Assembly (NCBI GenBank): GCA_958450365.1
Contig: CAUEEP010000915.1
Coordinates: forward strand, 987,501 to 1,051,500
Length of the DNA stretch: 64,000 bases
Direction of reading: 5' to 3'
Source: Mesorhabditis belari
Taxonomy: Eukaryota; Nematoda; Chromadorea; Rhabditida; Rhabditidae
The position numbers and the translations under genes were made by a program. Under the pieces are notes generated by a model. It saw nothing but the letters and a program-made list of their open reading frames with translations, was not told where the DNA came from and did no database searches. Positions 1-11,420 of this stretch are shown here, in pieces; position 1 is the stretch's first letter; each line of letters starts with the position of its first letter.

Positions 1-76
1 TTATTCGGTTATTTCTAAACGGAACGATTAAAAAAACTAATACCACCTAATAGATTGTTCAGAATAAGGATTTTAG

Positions 77-859
77 GTTGAACGAGTGGAGATCAAAGAT
101 ATCCGTCTCCCATATCAATTAATGAGGAGTATGGCAGCCGAAGCTGAAGCAGCACGTGATGCAAGAGCGGCTGTGATTGCTGCTGATGGAGAGAAATATG
201 CAAGCAGGTAGGTTATACTTGAAAAACACTAGTGGAACAAAAATTCAATAACCATGTCAATAAAGTTAAGTAAGGAATGAGAAAGAAAGATTGCCGGAGA
301 GGGGATTGAGCCCTTGACCTTTTTTTTCTGGGCAGATGTTCTAACGACTGAGCTGCTATCTTTTTGCCAAGGAAGAAAGAGGAAATACAAGGGGGAAGAG
401 AAGGAAGGGAAGGAAGAGGAAGCAAGAAAGGGATGGAAGAGAAAGGAAGAAAGAAAAGGAAGAGAAAGGAAGATAAAGGAAGAGAAAGGAAGAGAAGGAA
501 GAGAAGGAAGAGAAAGGAAGAGAAGGGAAGAGAAGGAAGAGAAGGAAAGGAAAGGAAGAGAAAGGAAGAAAGAGAAGTTATTAAGTTATTAAAGTTTAGA
601 TGTCTTCGAGAAGCCGCGGATACAATCAGTAGCAACAAAGTGACAATACAGTTACGCTATTTACAGGTAAATTTACTTGAAAACGTTCTTTTTTTAGTTT
701 CAAATCGTGACTTTTAGTTTACTAAATGTTTTGAATAATTTTCAGACTTTGATCAAAGTTTCTTCCGAGAGAAATCACACAATAGTGATCCCTTTTCCAA
801 TTGAACTGGCAAGACATGTGATTAAAAAGATTGAAGCAATGCATACAAAGAAATCTTGA
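77..859 (+). CDS. Stomatin-family (SPFH/band 7) membrane protein, 3' end only
   Basis: Three exons at 77-207, 600-666 and 746-859 join in phase and end in TGA. They encode the last ~105 residues of a stomatin: [12 protein letters not shown], then [20 protein letters not shown], then LREAADTIS and LRYLQ, then a C-terminal stretch with [10 protein letters not shown]. This is the end of the SPFH domain plus the family's C-terminal helix. Stomatins are membrane-inserted scaffolds that oligomerise and regulate ion channels (MEC-2, UNC-1 and STO proteins in worms). The N-terminal hairpin lies upstream of the window, so the paralogue cannot be decided. The 392 bp intron holds a GA-rich repeat. The gene converges on the alpha-mannosidase gene, with 77 bp between the stop codons. 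Confidence 0.9.
364..592. repeat. Purine-only GGAAGA-type low-complexity tract
   Basis: About 230 bp of almost pure purine on the + strand, built on degenerate GGAAGA/GGAAAG units, inside the second-last intron of the stomatin gene. It opens long but meaningless Lys/Glu/Arg and Ser/Leu/Phe frames. Confidence 0.9.
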
Positions 860-936
860 TATTAAAAAAGTTTTCTTTTACAAAAGATTAGTAATAAATC
901 TAGAGAACAGTCAATTTCCACAAATGCATTCAACTT

Positions 937-3900
937 TTACAACTTTTCCTTCACCAGCAACTCGAAAGTTTTGATTTCTTGAGGGCTGAGACGAACAGTT
1001 AGATCTAGAACTTGAATTTGAAGCTTTTTTTGAGCTTTTGAGATTGAAGCTTTTTTTGATATTGATCTTGATCTTGTTCTGATTTGATTTTGATCTTGTT
1101 CTGATTTGATTTTGATCTTGTTCTGATTTGATTTTGATCTTGATCTTGATCTGCTTTGATTTGGTCTTGATTTGGTCTTGATCTGATCTTGATCTGATCT
1201 TGATCTTGATTTGATCTTGATCTTGATCTTGATCTGCTTTGATTTGATCTTGATTTTGATCTGATTTGCTTTTGATTTGATCTTGATCTTGATCTGATTT
1301 GATTTTGATCTTTTCAACTAACCATTTCCTCGCATTATCTGTGTCCCAGTGACGTTTCGATTTCCCGCTAGAGTCAACTCTTTTGCCGCAATGATATCAA
1401 AGTTATTGAATAGTCCCTAAAGATCTTAAATTGATCTTTTATTTAATCAACTTTACCGTTAAATCAATATCCATTGGTCGTGAAACAGTTGAACTTTCAT
1501 CTCCTTGAAAGATATGTTCAAGTCTTAACAAAAGATTTGTCGATCCCTTCTTCTCTAATGTCAACAAATTTACAGAAGATGGAAGGCTACGAGTCAATCC
1601 AGCGAACTGAAGATTATTATTGAATTTTTCTAAGTTTTTGACTTTAAAACTAACTCTAGTGGGTAAATTTTCTCGATAATCGCTTGCATTTGTAACAGAT
1701 GCAAAAGCGAGAATCGGTTCATTGAATTTTTGAACAGCTAAAGGCCGATGAACCATTGCAGCATCCTAGAAATGACTTTAAATCAAAATTTCACAAAAAA
1801 AGACTTACCTTACTAGCAGTCAAAAGCAACCAATGAGATCCTCTAATCACTAAACCCTTTCCATCTTTTCCTGGCTCATTCAAAGCCTCATCTACACCCC
1901 AATGATCATCAGTGTAACAACGACGATGAAGCTAGACTCAATGCCTTATTTTTTTGTACTTAAACAAACCATAATCTCAATTAATCCATTTCTGCTTGTC
2001 ACTCCTTGTGCTCGATCAGTGAGAACAGTGCATTGAGTTTTATCATCACGAATAAAAACTCGATTTGTCGTTGGATAATAGTTTCCAGCAACTGGTTCTG
2101 TATCTTGATAAGGGAATGACGGATGGAAGTTGACCCTAGAAACAATTGCTCATTTAAAACCTTTTCCAATTACTTTCTCTTCATCATTTGTCTACCATTC
2201 GAATCAGTGAAGAATTCTCCTTGACTGTTGATTTCAGTGAAATATCTTGTGACAACTTCTCGGCTGATTGGATCTCTGAAAAAAAATTAAGTGAAAATCT
2301 TTCACACTCACTTTTCCTCTTTGTGAATCGGCCCAATCACCCAATCAAATTCAACCCTTGAGCTATTTGCATACAATCGAATCGTTTGATACACCCAATT
2401 ATCAATAATTTGACGAACTTCTTGAACCAATAATCCCTGGATTCGGCTTTTAAGCATTAGAGCATTAGATTTCGATTACCTTTACAACTTCTAGTTTACA
2501 AGTGGCACCGATTGCTGAAGCATTTTGATGTAATGGTCGGAAGATGTAGGCTCCAGTGGGCTGAGTGTCGTTCCATTTAGTGACACCCTAAAAATCTTTA
2601 TTTTGAAATATAGTCTTTGTTCCAATTGCTTAGCTACCTCATAGAAGTAGAATTCTTGATGTAGAGCTTTGCTGGTGTTTGTCGTTTTGTCAAAGACAGA
2701 TTCTAAGGATCCATTATCGTTGAAATCGAGTCGAAGGACCTAAATTCAAAAAGTATTGTAACGGCTAGGACGATGGACAATGAAACTACTGGACAATGAA
2801 ATATCACAGTTGAAAAACGATCATCACTTTCACCCGTCTGTAACTCCCTTGTCTTTACCGTATTTCTAAATATTAATATTACCATTGTGTAGCCATTGAA
2901 AAGAGCTTTCAGAAAATGTTTAAACTCACTAATAGTTTAAACTCAAAGACAAGGGAGTTACAGACGCGCGAAAGTGACGATCGTGTTTCAAATATATTAT
3001 TTCATTGTTCAGTACTGTATTTTTGAACGTTCTTCACCTCGTTCTCGATAAAAACTTTGTCATTAGCTTTTGGGTAAATTGCCATCCGAGGAGTGAAAAG
3101 CCTAAAGAATTTCAACTTTTTGATACTGTTTTTCTTCTACCGAAGAGCTGATTGTTGCACAAAATATGTTCTAAATCCTAATGGATCCAATGTGACTGGA
3201 ATGGCCAATTCAAAAGGAGCAGTTTCTGTTGAAGAGATTGTCGGCACTTGGAAAGTCTTTGAGATCTAAAAACTTTTAGATAGACTTTTAGATAAATTTA
3301 GATTTTAGAGAACTAGAACTAAAAGCCGATGCTCTCTCTAGTTTTCTTTAGCTTCTTTATCTTTGATCTATTATCTACTCTACCTGAACTTTGATCGCAT
3401 TTCCCTTATCATCTGTCACCGTGGCTCCACTTTGATGATACGGAATTCGCACAATTTTATCCACAGTTTGCCCAAGTGGATTGAAAATCGTGACAGCAAA
3501 AGAAGCTTGTCTAAAAGCTTGTCTATTTTTGCTTAGACAATTGATATTTTAAACTTTGTCTCCTCGCAAACGGTTTCGTTCATTAAAAGGCACATCTTAT
3601 GAAATGGAAGTTTGGCTTTGGTTTTCGGGATTTTGTTCAAAGCATCATTGATGATTGTCTAATGAAATTTGATCAATAATAGAATTAAATAGAATTCGAT
3701 AATAGAATTCAAGTAAATTTCAATTTAATATATTCAATTTAAGAACTTTTATCAACTACCTCAAGTTCTAGAGCTCCTCGATGCAATTGGTACTCGTAAT
3801 CCTTTGTGACGTTTTCTCGAGCTGTTCCACTAAAGTTTACTTACAGTTATTGCTCTTGTTTTGCAGTCAAAGTTAACAAATACTTAGAGAAATCTGTTTC

Positions 3901-6900
3901 AAAACAATCTATCATCAAAGCTTACGTGACAGCATCATGATGTTGATTTAAAGCCGATGCTTTCTTCATCACTTCCACATCGCTGTCATCCATTGGTCCC
4001 AAGAAGAAATTAGCATCAAGTTGTTTAGCTAACTGTAAAAGATTGTTCTAAATGAAAACTTAACTTTTACTGTACTTGAAGGTATTGACTGGCTTGTCGA
4101 ATCATTCTTTTGAACGCCGGTTTACTAGTGAAATATCCCGTCCAAAAGCTGTGAGCACTCGAAGCATATCTATTGATATTAGCCATTCTATTTGCATTAA
4201 TAAGAGTTTCAATTGAATATTATGATTTTTCTGTTATTAATATTTTGTTTTTCTTTAGCATTTGCTGGGAACTGTTCTTGGGATATAAGTCTTAAATATT
4301 GGGTTGGTGAATTGAAAACTGCGGGATTTTTAACCAAAAATTTGTTGAAAATAAAACCATCGATTCATTCCAAATAATTTCCATTATTATTGACAACTTC
4401 TGCCCATTTTACAGGCAATTTGCGGATTCCTCTTTCGTAGTAGGATTTTGGTTTGTGTGTGAGGCAAGTGTGAGACTCAAAAATGGAGGACTGGAGAAGT
4501 CACAGTTTGAGCACTTTCTTCAAAAGAAACCCATTTTTGTGTCAATAGAAAAGTTGTAGAGAATCAAAAATTAAGTTTATATCCAAATTTTCAGAACGAT
4601 TCAAAAACTGGTTTTCAAGAAATGCCAAATGTACGAATTTTCACAAAACTTGCATTTGAAGCGAAACTACTAAGTGTATCTTTTTGGAAATTTGGCTATA
4701 AGCCTAATTTTTGATTCTCTACAACTTTTCTATTGACACCAAAATGGGTTTCTTTTGAAGAAAGTGCTCAAACTGATCATCTCCAGGACGTCTCCAGTCC
4801 TCGATTTTTGAGTCTCACACACAAACCAAAATCCTACTACGAAAGAGGAATCCGCAAATTGCCTGTAAAATGGGCAGAAGTCGTCAATAATAATGGAAAT
4901 TATTTGCAATGAATTCATGGGTTTTCGGTTGAATAAATTTTAGTTCAAAGTCCCGCAGTTTTCAATTCACCAACCCAATTGATTTTTAAAATGAAGCCTG
5001 AAGGCCTTTAGGCTTTAACTAGGCTTTAAATTTTATATGAAACATGTTTTCCATTGTATCATTAACATGTTTAACATATCAATAAGATTATCATAAAAGT
5101 ATACGGAAAGAAATCGTCATTCTTGTTATCCAAATGAGGAGCAGCTTCAGTGACTGCACTCACATAACAAGATGGAGTTGAATAGAAAACATTGATATTT
5201 AATTTTTTCTGTAAATCAAATCAACAAATACATTTTCATTTATAAAGCTTACATTCGCATTGACAAATTTGATTAACTTGTCCATATTCTCATACCATGG
5301 ATTAGCATTTGTGTATTGAAAATCACTGCCCATCAATAACATTACATGATTGTGTCGTTGAAAAGTTGTCTATTTTTGAGTGATTAATTTTACATTTTAA
5401 TTTTATTACCTGATTTTTTACATATTTAACAAAATCATCCACTTTCTTATCAACATTATAGCCCATTAACTCAGGATTGTCCATGATCGGATCATCACCG
5501 CAAAGCGCGTCCCAACAGAAACCTGGTGGTGGGCCATAGTTATCTTGGAAAAAAGCACCGGTGAGAAGTTGGGTTTCTAAAGAATTGAACTTTATTTTAA
5601 ATCTTTAAATATTACTTAAGTCTTCTGATCCACTCCAGACAAACTCAAGGCTTTTATTTTGAAGTCGACGATCTTTCTCCAAATAGTGCATACGAGCAAA
5701 GAAAACTGATGTGTAGCCCATCTAAATCGATTTGCCGTTTACTGAATAAGCTTACAAATTAAGCTATTGATCAATTGCCGTTATGGTCAACTGGCTAAGA
5801 GCCATTTATCTTAGTCGAAAGGTCAAGGGTTCAATATGTATATTGGAATAAACACCGCCTTTTTAGGTAATAGTTTTCCTGACTTGCAGTCAAGGAAACT
5901 TCTCAATAGCACTAATTCTACTTGTTATATTCAAAACTACAACACTGAAACTACTGCTTCTACTGTGCATTCAGATTCGAAAAAAGTCCGAGTCCCTCCC
6001 AGTCACTTGCCAAAGAAGCCAACTCGATACGCGATACTTACAACGACAATCCCCATTCGAAGTCTAATTTTTCATAGATCAGCAAGTTTCGATGCTCTCT
6101 CTCTGATGTTTTTATTTTCTATTTATACCGCTCCTTTACCCCATCCACCATCGTGAATCTACGCAGCGACAGAGATAGAGAATCTATGTCAGATCGCGCA
6201 GACAGAATCGGCTAGATTCTCGGTTCTTTTTTCCTACATAGGCTTATGGGTTGTGCTTATGCATTGTTTGTAGCACGTGATTCGTCTGAATAAAGATACT
6301 AATTATAAGCATTGTACATTGTACCTAATTGTACCATTATATTAGTACCATTGCATAGAGATTTGCCATCTCTTTGCTGTGCCCAAACGGATCGATCTGC
6401 CAGCCAACCGTCGGTTTACCACAATCTCCATAGAATCGCTCGAGTTTTTCCAAGCTAAATTCAGGCAATACGTTTTATAGTTCTAGAAAATCATTCCTGT
6501 TTACCCTAGAGTCATTTGATCAATGATGTCGATGTAGTGAGAAGCGGCCTCATCATTTTGTACCCATCCACCACCGATCATCTCGATTTGGCCTAAAGTT
6601 TTTACCAAAAATTGCTGATAGATTGTGAGTTATTATGATAATATTGTTTATTTCAATATTGTTTATTTAAATATTGTTTATTTCAATATTGTTTATTTAT
6701 TAATCTGCTAACTACTGACCAGTTTTGATCAACTTTTGTAAGCGATGCTTCTCATAGTCGCTGTGGGATGAGGTCCATCGATGAAGAAAGCCCGTTTCAG
6801 CAAATGAAAACCTAAAAAACAATCTTTCATTAACAATTCATTAGTTCAAGACACTATTTTTCCATTTTTAATTTACTTTACAAACAAACTTTCGGTCCGG

Positions 6901-8075
6901 ATGCTTTTCTAGCTCGTCAATCACTGTGTTGTAGATGTACTGGACACCAACTGGCACCAAACCGGGTTTTGCTGAAAATTTGTATTCACTAAAGTTCTGA
7001 AGATTTACCTCCATAGTAATATTCATCGACAGTTTTAATCCATCCGAGATCATCATGAGTGTGCGGAATCAAATGCACATTGATCACGTTTTTGTCTTTT
7101 GACCAAGGATTGCATCTCTAAAAATAAGTTTATACTGTAAACTTTTGTAAAATTTATAGTTTATACTGTAAGTTTATCCTGTAAACCTCTAAATTTAGCA
7201 TAACTTTTTAATTATTTTGCTAGAAGAAAAAAAACTACAGAGTGGGCCAAAAGTTCCCATACTTGTATTTTCTGCATTTTTGGTAATTTTAGATAAAAGA
7301 TACGATTTTAAAAGTAAGAAATTCGAATTCCTCGCCAAAAACTGATTTAGAAAACGTTTCTGATTAATTTATAAGTGCAACGCTATTTAAGACAAGTGAT
7401 TGAGAAGAGGATCCTCTCAGGGGCGCTTTGGTCGCACAGCTACAGGGCACAGCTACAGGGCACAGCTACAGGGCACAGTTACAGGGCACAGTTACAGGGC
7501 ACAGCTACAGGGCACAGCTACAGGGCACAGTTACAGGGCACAGTTACAGGGCACAGTTACAGGGCACAGTTACAGGGCACAGCTACAGGGCACAGTTACA
7601 GTTATTTCCTTTGATGGAAATTTGGATGGGAAAACCAAGTTCTAACCTGACTTCTGACTCGGTCGTTGACCAAAACTTTATACACCCAATATAAAAAACG
7701 TCGCATTTTATGTCTAGTTTTCGAAGAACATCTTGGCTCTTGAAGATCTTATGATCCATAAAAGTTATAGGCCTGAAGCCTCAGAAAAATGTGTAACTGT
7801 GCGACCAAAGCGCCCCTGAGCAGATCCTCTTCTCAATCACTTGTCTTAAATAGTGTTGCACTTATAAATTAATCAGAAACGTTTTCTAAATCGGCTTTTC
7901 GCGAGGAATTTGAATTTCTTACTTTTAAGATCGTATCTTTTATCTAAAATTACCAAAAATGCAGAAAATACAAGTACAGGAACTTTTGGCGCAGCCTGTA
8001 TTTAAGACTTACATCCCAAGAACAGTTCCCAGCAAATGCTGAAGAAAAACAAAATATTAATAACAGAAAGATCAT
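937..8075 (-). CDS. Lysosomal alpha-mannosidase (glycoside hydrolase family 38)
   Basis: Orthologue of MAN2B1 / C. elegans aman-1, which removes alpha-linked mannose from N-glycans in the lysosome. Exon 1 (8013-8075) encodes a signal peptide, [15 protein letters not shown]. Exon 2 (7009-7117) carries the zinc-site motif [10 protein letters not shown]. Later exons give [14 protein letters not shown], then [11 protein letters not shown] with the catalytic nucleophile Asp, then [15 protein letters not shown], then LNQHHDAV with a zinc-ligand His, then the beta-rich C-terminal half ending around [12 protein letters not shown] (1439-1756). The intron phases I worked through, mainly in the N-terminal half, close. 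Introns carry four insertions: 2785-3019, 4299-4978, a tRNA-like segment near 5773, and 7236-8000. The last exon is uncertain. Either the protein stops at 1439, or it splices to an exon ending at 937 that encodes [14 protein letters not shown], which also looks real. A low-complexity repeat lies between them. Confidence 0.93.
1041..1312. repeat. Degenerate GATCTT/GATTTT hexamer tract
   Basis: Low-complexity repeat of TTGATC / TTGATT words between the two candidate terminal exons of the alpha-mannosidase gene. It opens a Lys/Ile/Gln/Ser-rich frame on the minus strand that should not be read as protein. Confidence 0.85.
2785..3019. mobile_element. MITE, family 'ACTGGACAATGAAAT' (copy 1)
   Basis: Ends are imperfect inverted repeats: ACTACTGGACAATGAAAT on the left, TTTCATTGTTCAGTACTGT on the right. 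Inside, the pair 'CGTCTGTAACTCCCTTGTCTTT' / 'AAGACAAGGGAGTTACAGACG' also faces inward. It lies in an alpha-mannosidase intron. A second, interrupted copy is at 15498-16607. No coding capacity. Confidence 0.8.
4165..4298 (+). pseudogene. Inverted copy of alpha-mannosidase exon 1 and its 5' flank
   Basis: On the + strand this segment repeats, with few differences, the minus-strand sequence around 7992-8145. It holds the ATG, the signal-peptide codons (one in-frame codon missing near CFSS-AFA), AGNCSWD and the donor region; the donor GTAAGT has become ATAAGT. It sits in an intron of the same gene, opposite to the direction of transcription. It abuts the splice acceptor of the exon encoding [13 protein letters not shown] and the left end of a mariner-derived element at 4299. 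Confidence 0.85.
4299..4978. mobile_element. Mariner-derived non-autonomous element, copy M1
   Basis: Terminal inverted repeats start TTGGGTTGGTGAATTGAAAA, mirrored at the right end (TTTTCAATTCACCAACCCAA). The interior contains a long inverted repeat, with 4435-4560 mirrored at 4710-4870, so the whole element can fold into a hairpin. It lies in an alpha-mannosidase intron. Related copies are at 45186, 55858 and 58467, with a fragment at 59395. Confidence 0.85.
5773..5840 (+). pseudogene. tRNA-like segment (possible SINE head or tRNA pseudogene)
   Basis: Contains TGGTCAACTGGCTAAGAGC, resembling a D-arm/A box, and AAGGTCAAGGGTTCAATA, resembling a B box. I could not fold a full cloverleaf. It lies in an alpha-mannosidase intron. 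The stretch 5840-6350 behind it has no recognised content and may belong to the same insertion. Confidence 0.3.
7236..8000. mobile_element. Palindromic MITE with ~200 bp inverted arms, in alpha-mannosidase intron 1
   Basis: The left arm (from TACAGAGTGGGCCAAAAGTT) is mirrored at 7795-8000. The arms include the shared segments TCAATCACTTGTCTTAAATA and GCGACCAAAGCGCCCCTGAG. The right end lies 13 bases from the donor of exon 1. The centre is occupied by a minisatellite. Confidence 0.85.
7437..7597. repeat. 13-bp minisatellite CACAG(C/T)TACAGGG
   Basis: About twelve near-perfect head-to-tail 13-bp units that differ mainly by C or T at one position. As 13 is not a multiple of 3, the array runs open in all three + frames, giving false Gln/Gly/Thr repeat ORFs. 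It lies inside the palindromic element of alpha-mannosidase intron 1. Confidence 0.95.
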
Positions 8076-8149
8076 AATATTCAATTGAAACTCTTATCAA
8101 TGCAAATAGAATGGCTAATATCAATTGCTCTAGGCTCTCCTTTTGAGAC

Positions 8150-8700
8150 AATTCTGATGCTGATATCCAATGTTCAAATACACATTGAACGATCGAATTT
8201 CATTTGAAATTTCCCACCAATTGTTTCTTTCAATGTTTGTAAACAGTGCTTTTCGTTTTGTTTAACGGGAAACGAACTGATTACATTCATTGACTGTCTA
8301 CAGTGAATAATCAATTGTTTTAGAATTGTTCAAGAATGAAGATTGAAAGGAATCGAATGTTCAAATCTTTGTTCTAACAATTGTTCAAACAATTGAAAGG
8401 AATAAAAGAAAATTGAATGATTTGCTGATTGAAAATTGACTGATACAAGTTGGCTTTTTAAGTTTGAGTTCTGATTTCTTGAATCATTCAGATCCATTGA
8501 TTGATCAAAGGAATCTAATTCTGGATTTTGATAAGTAAAATTTCATCTTGTAATTCACCTCTACTTCTGCTTTTTTGAATTTTAAATCCACTTCATTGCT
8601 CTACGACTTTCAGATTTAGTGAGCATGAGTTTGCTTTTCAATTTCATAACTTCAAAACCAACGTCTTTTCTTGTTTATTCAAGCATTATCCTTTCCTGAA
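8150..8700. other. 5' flank of the alpha-mannosidase gene, no gene seen
   Basis: AT-rich and divergent from the start at 8075, so it probably holds the promoter. Repeated CAATTGTT/AACAATTG words give weak local inverted repeats (8200-8420). No exon or RNA gene recognised. Confidence 0.4.
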
Positions 8701-8769
8701 AGTTATCTTTTTGATCAGTACTGCTAGTACAATTTCGACAAGCACACTTTTCAAACACTTTTCGCACTT

Positions 8770-9110
8770 TTTGAAAAGTACAAGTGCTTGCCCACCAAGA
8801 GGAGGTCGAGGACTTAATGCTCCAGAAGGATGCTCCAGCAATAAGCCGAGTGAATTTTCGGTGGCTAATCTTTCAAACTGGAACGCACAACGGGGATTAA
8901 CCACTAAATACAGATACGAGGAAGAGATCGAGTTGATGTTGCAGAAAGTCAGCCAACTCGAGAAGGCCAAGAGTCGCTTGGCTGCTCAGGTTGGCCATTT
9001 TAGAGTCAAATCTGTAAAATAGTCCGCAGATTCTCGTTGTTTATCGTCGATTTGGAGAAAGCTAACGCCGCGATTGCCCCTGTTTCGAAAAAACGAAAGA
9101 AAATTTTCCT
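8770..9110 (+). pseudogene. Myosin-heavy-chain/paramyosin rod-like pseudogene fragment
   Basis: Translated pieces in different frames resemble a myosin-type coiled coil: HQEEVEDLMLQK, then YEEEIELMLQKVSQLEKAKS, then VDLEKANAAIAPVSKKRKK. The last two match the rod pattern 'SQLEKxKxRL...VDLEKAN' seen in myosin heavy chain and paramyosin. Frame changes occur between the pieces, no start codon or splice sites frame them, and the segment is short. I read it as a decayed fragment, not a gene. Confidence 0.5.
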
Positions 9111-9297
9111 GAAACTTTTCACTTTTCCTAAATAGGTTTTTCATTGAAAATAGAGAAATGCTTTGACTAGGGAGTGTCTCCCCAAATCTATACAAGCTAG
9201 ATCACATGGAAATAGAGAAATTTCTCTTAAGATAGGCTTTCCATTGCATTCAATGGTCGTTCACTGGAGAAAAGGCTGTAACAACACGTGGTCTTCA

Positions 9298-9374
9298 TCT
9301 CTCTCTCTCTCTCTTTCTCTTTCTCTTTCTCTTTCTCTTTCTCTTTCTCTTTCTCTTTCTCTCTCTCTCTCTCT
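9298..9374. repeat. (TCTCTT)n microsatellite
   Basis: CT dinucleotides flank about ten TTTCTC hexamers. Confidence 0.95.
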
Positions 9375-9590
9375 TGGACATTCTTTTCCTCTCCGATCGA
9401 ATGATTCCCCGGGATTGGATACTCACAAACAGCCTCCCCATCAATGCATCAATAAAATAAAGATTTGGAAAATGTTTAGCATTTGAAAATTGTCATATTT
9501 ATAAGTATTAGGTAAATACCCACACAGTACCCACACAGTTGTGCTTAAAGTTTGAAAGCTAGAAATTAGATATAAAATCTTGAGTAACTA

Positions 9591-10305
9591 TTAGGTAAAT
9601 GCATAAGAAATGCGGATTTCAACATTTTCATAAATTCCCAAAGATAGAAACCTAATATCGATGAATGTTATAAACTATTTGAAAGTTGTAAATCTCCTCT
9701 ACAAAATAAGCTAAAACGTGTTTTAATTGATCGAATCATTGAGGAAATTTCGAGGGCGAAATGCGAGTGACCAAAAAAAGGGCACTTTTTGAAAACCCCA
9801 CTTTCACAAGAGTTCCGTTTTGACTATATAGTGGAAAATGAGCGCCAAAATAAAATATCATTCAAAATAATTAAGAGTTGGGATCATTTCATGGGAAAAC
9901 TTTCTTTTTTGTGAAAAAGCCGGTTTTTTGACAATTTTGAGGGTTTTCGACTTACGCTCTATCTAAATTTCTGTAAATGCATTTCTGTTAGACTTTTTTA
10001 AATGAATTGATATATAGTTATCCTTTTTTTTTAATCTACAATTTTGGGAAGCTAACTCTATTTTGACCACACTAAACTTGTCCCTAAAGTGACTCGATTC
10101 CTTTTTTGGTCACTCGCATTTCGCGCTCGAAATCTCTTGAATGGTTCGATCAATTGAAACACGCTTTAGCCTATTTTGTAGAGGAGATTTACAACTTTCA
10201 AATAGTTTATAACATTCATCGATCATATCATCGACATCAGGTTTCTATCGTTGAAAATTTATGAAAATGTTGAAATCCGCATTTCTTATGCATTTACCTA
10301 ATATA
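9591..10305. mobile_element. Palindromic MITE with ~200 bp inverted arms
   Basis: Left end TTAGGTAAATGCATAAGAAA is mirrored by TTTCTTATGCATTTACCTAA at the right end. The arms carry the matching segments 'GTGACCAAAAAAAGG' and 'CGCTCGAAATCTCTTG' on opposite strands. A solitary right arm of the same family lies at 10498-10723. No coding capacity. Confidence 0.85.
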
Positions 10306-10382
10306 AAGAGCTTTAAACATTTAAAAAAGATATTTAAACAATTAGATATTTATTTTTCTATATAAATATTGAAAAAAATTAC

Positions 10383-10452
10383 CGAATTCAGTTTTTGGAT
10401 CGTAAACAGCCGTGCATTTATAGGTAACATGAGCGCCCTCGGGAGATAGACA
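10383..10452 (-). pseudogene. Orphan exon of a cysteine-containing protein
   Basis: Flanked by acceptor CTTTTCAG and donor GTAATT on the minus strand, this 70-base exon encodes CLSPEGAHVTYKCTAVYDPK followed by TEF. It ends in phase 1 with G. It would join in phase to the exon at 11965-12032, but that exon lies upstream, not downstream, on the same strand. I do not recognise the family. Confidence 0.45.
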
Positions 10453-10497
10453 CTGAAAAGCTCATAGATTTTCACTTAAAAGACTTGGTTGATTTTG

Positions 10498-10723
10498 CCC
10501 ACACTAAACTTGTCCCTAAAGTGACTCGATTCCTTTTTTTGGTCACTCGCATTTCGCGCTCAAAATTTCCTCAATGATTCGATCAATTGAAACATGTTTT
10601 AGCCTATTTTGTAGAGGAGATTTACAACTTTCAAATAGTTTATAACATTCATCGATCATATCATCGATATCAGGTTTCTATCATTGGAAATTTATGAAAA
10701 TGTTGAAATACGCATTTTTTAGG
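10498..10723. mobile_element. Solitary arm of the 9591-10305 palindromic element
   Basis: Nearly identical to 10080-10300, running from ACTAAACTTGTCCCTAAAGT through AAATAGTTTATAACATTCAT. The opposite arm is missing, so it is a truncated copy lying directly beside the full one. Confidence 0.8.
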
Positions 10724-11420
10724 CGTGTTCTTAATAGATAAAGTTGAAGAGGTCGTTGAGATCGTTGGGATTCGTTTGTTGGCTAAAAATTCATAACCAG
10801 AAGATTGTTTTGACTCATTGCTAGCTTTAAAAACCAAAATTCACTGTTTATTTCAAATACCTAAATCAAATTTATCAAATTAAAACAAATTTGATTGCAG
10901 GTTGTGAAGAATTTTCAACCATGAATCAGTGACCGTCAAAAGTCTTTGATGTTCTCTTAGTCATTGAGATTTTCGATTCCCAATTAACACAGTCACCTTT
11001 CAGACATAAACAAGAGAGATTTTTTTCTGGAATGTTATCAAAAATCACGAAAAATCGGAGAAATTGAGAAAACCCCAAGATTTTTTTCTTTTCTGGTATT
11101 TTTCTATTTTGCTAGATTTGAGAAAAGGTGCTTGAAGGTCATTGCACATGTGGACGCAGGAAAATTAGGAAAAAGGGCCTTGAGTTGAAGAGGAGAATTC
11201 TAAAAAGGTAAGGAGTTAAAAAGAGTTAAATAGGAAAACATTGTACTTGTTCAACTTGTTCAAGATTAGTTGAATAGTTGAGTTGATTGATTTCTGATCA
11301 ACACACCGTTTTTCATTCATTTAAGCTCATCAATAAGCAGAAAGTATTTAGATCTCACTTTGTTAGAACATTGAATCAGTTGAAAAGTTGATCGTACCAC
11401 ACATTTTATTCATGACGACT
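10724..11420. other. Intergenic, no gene seen
   Basis: AT-rich sequence without recognised exons or structured repeats. Confidence 0.4.

Noticed and set aside
213..717. Long Ser/Leu/Phe and Lys/Glu/Arg frames on both strands
   Set aside because: They are translations of a purine tract inside a stomatin intron.
937..1317. 126-codon minus frame rich in Lys, Ile, Gln, Ser
   Set aside because: Most is a GATCTT repeat; only its last ~30 codons look like a real exon.
7437..7597. CRISPR-like array
   Set aside because: No spacers: units are contiguous, and the genome is eukaryotic.
7375..7694. Three overlapping Gln/Gly/Thr repeat proteins
   Set aside because: A 13-bp minisatellite reads open in every frame.
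8686..9022. Intact single-exon coiled-coil gene
   Set aside because: Only short pieces match myosin-type rods, in different frames; more consistent with a pseudogene.
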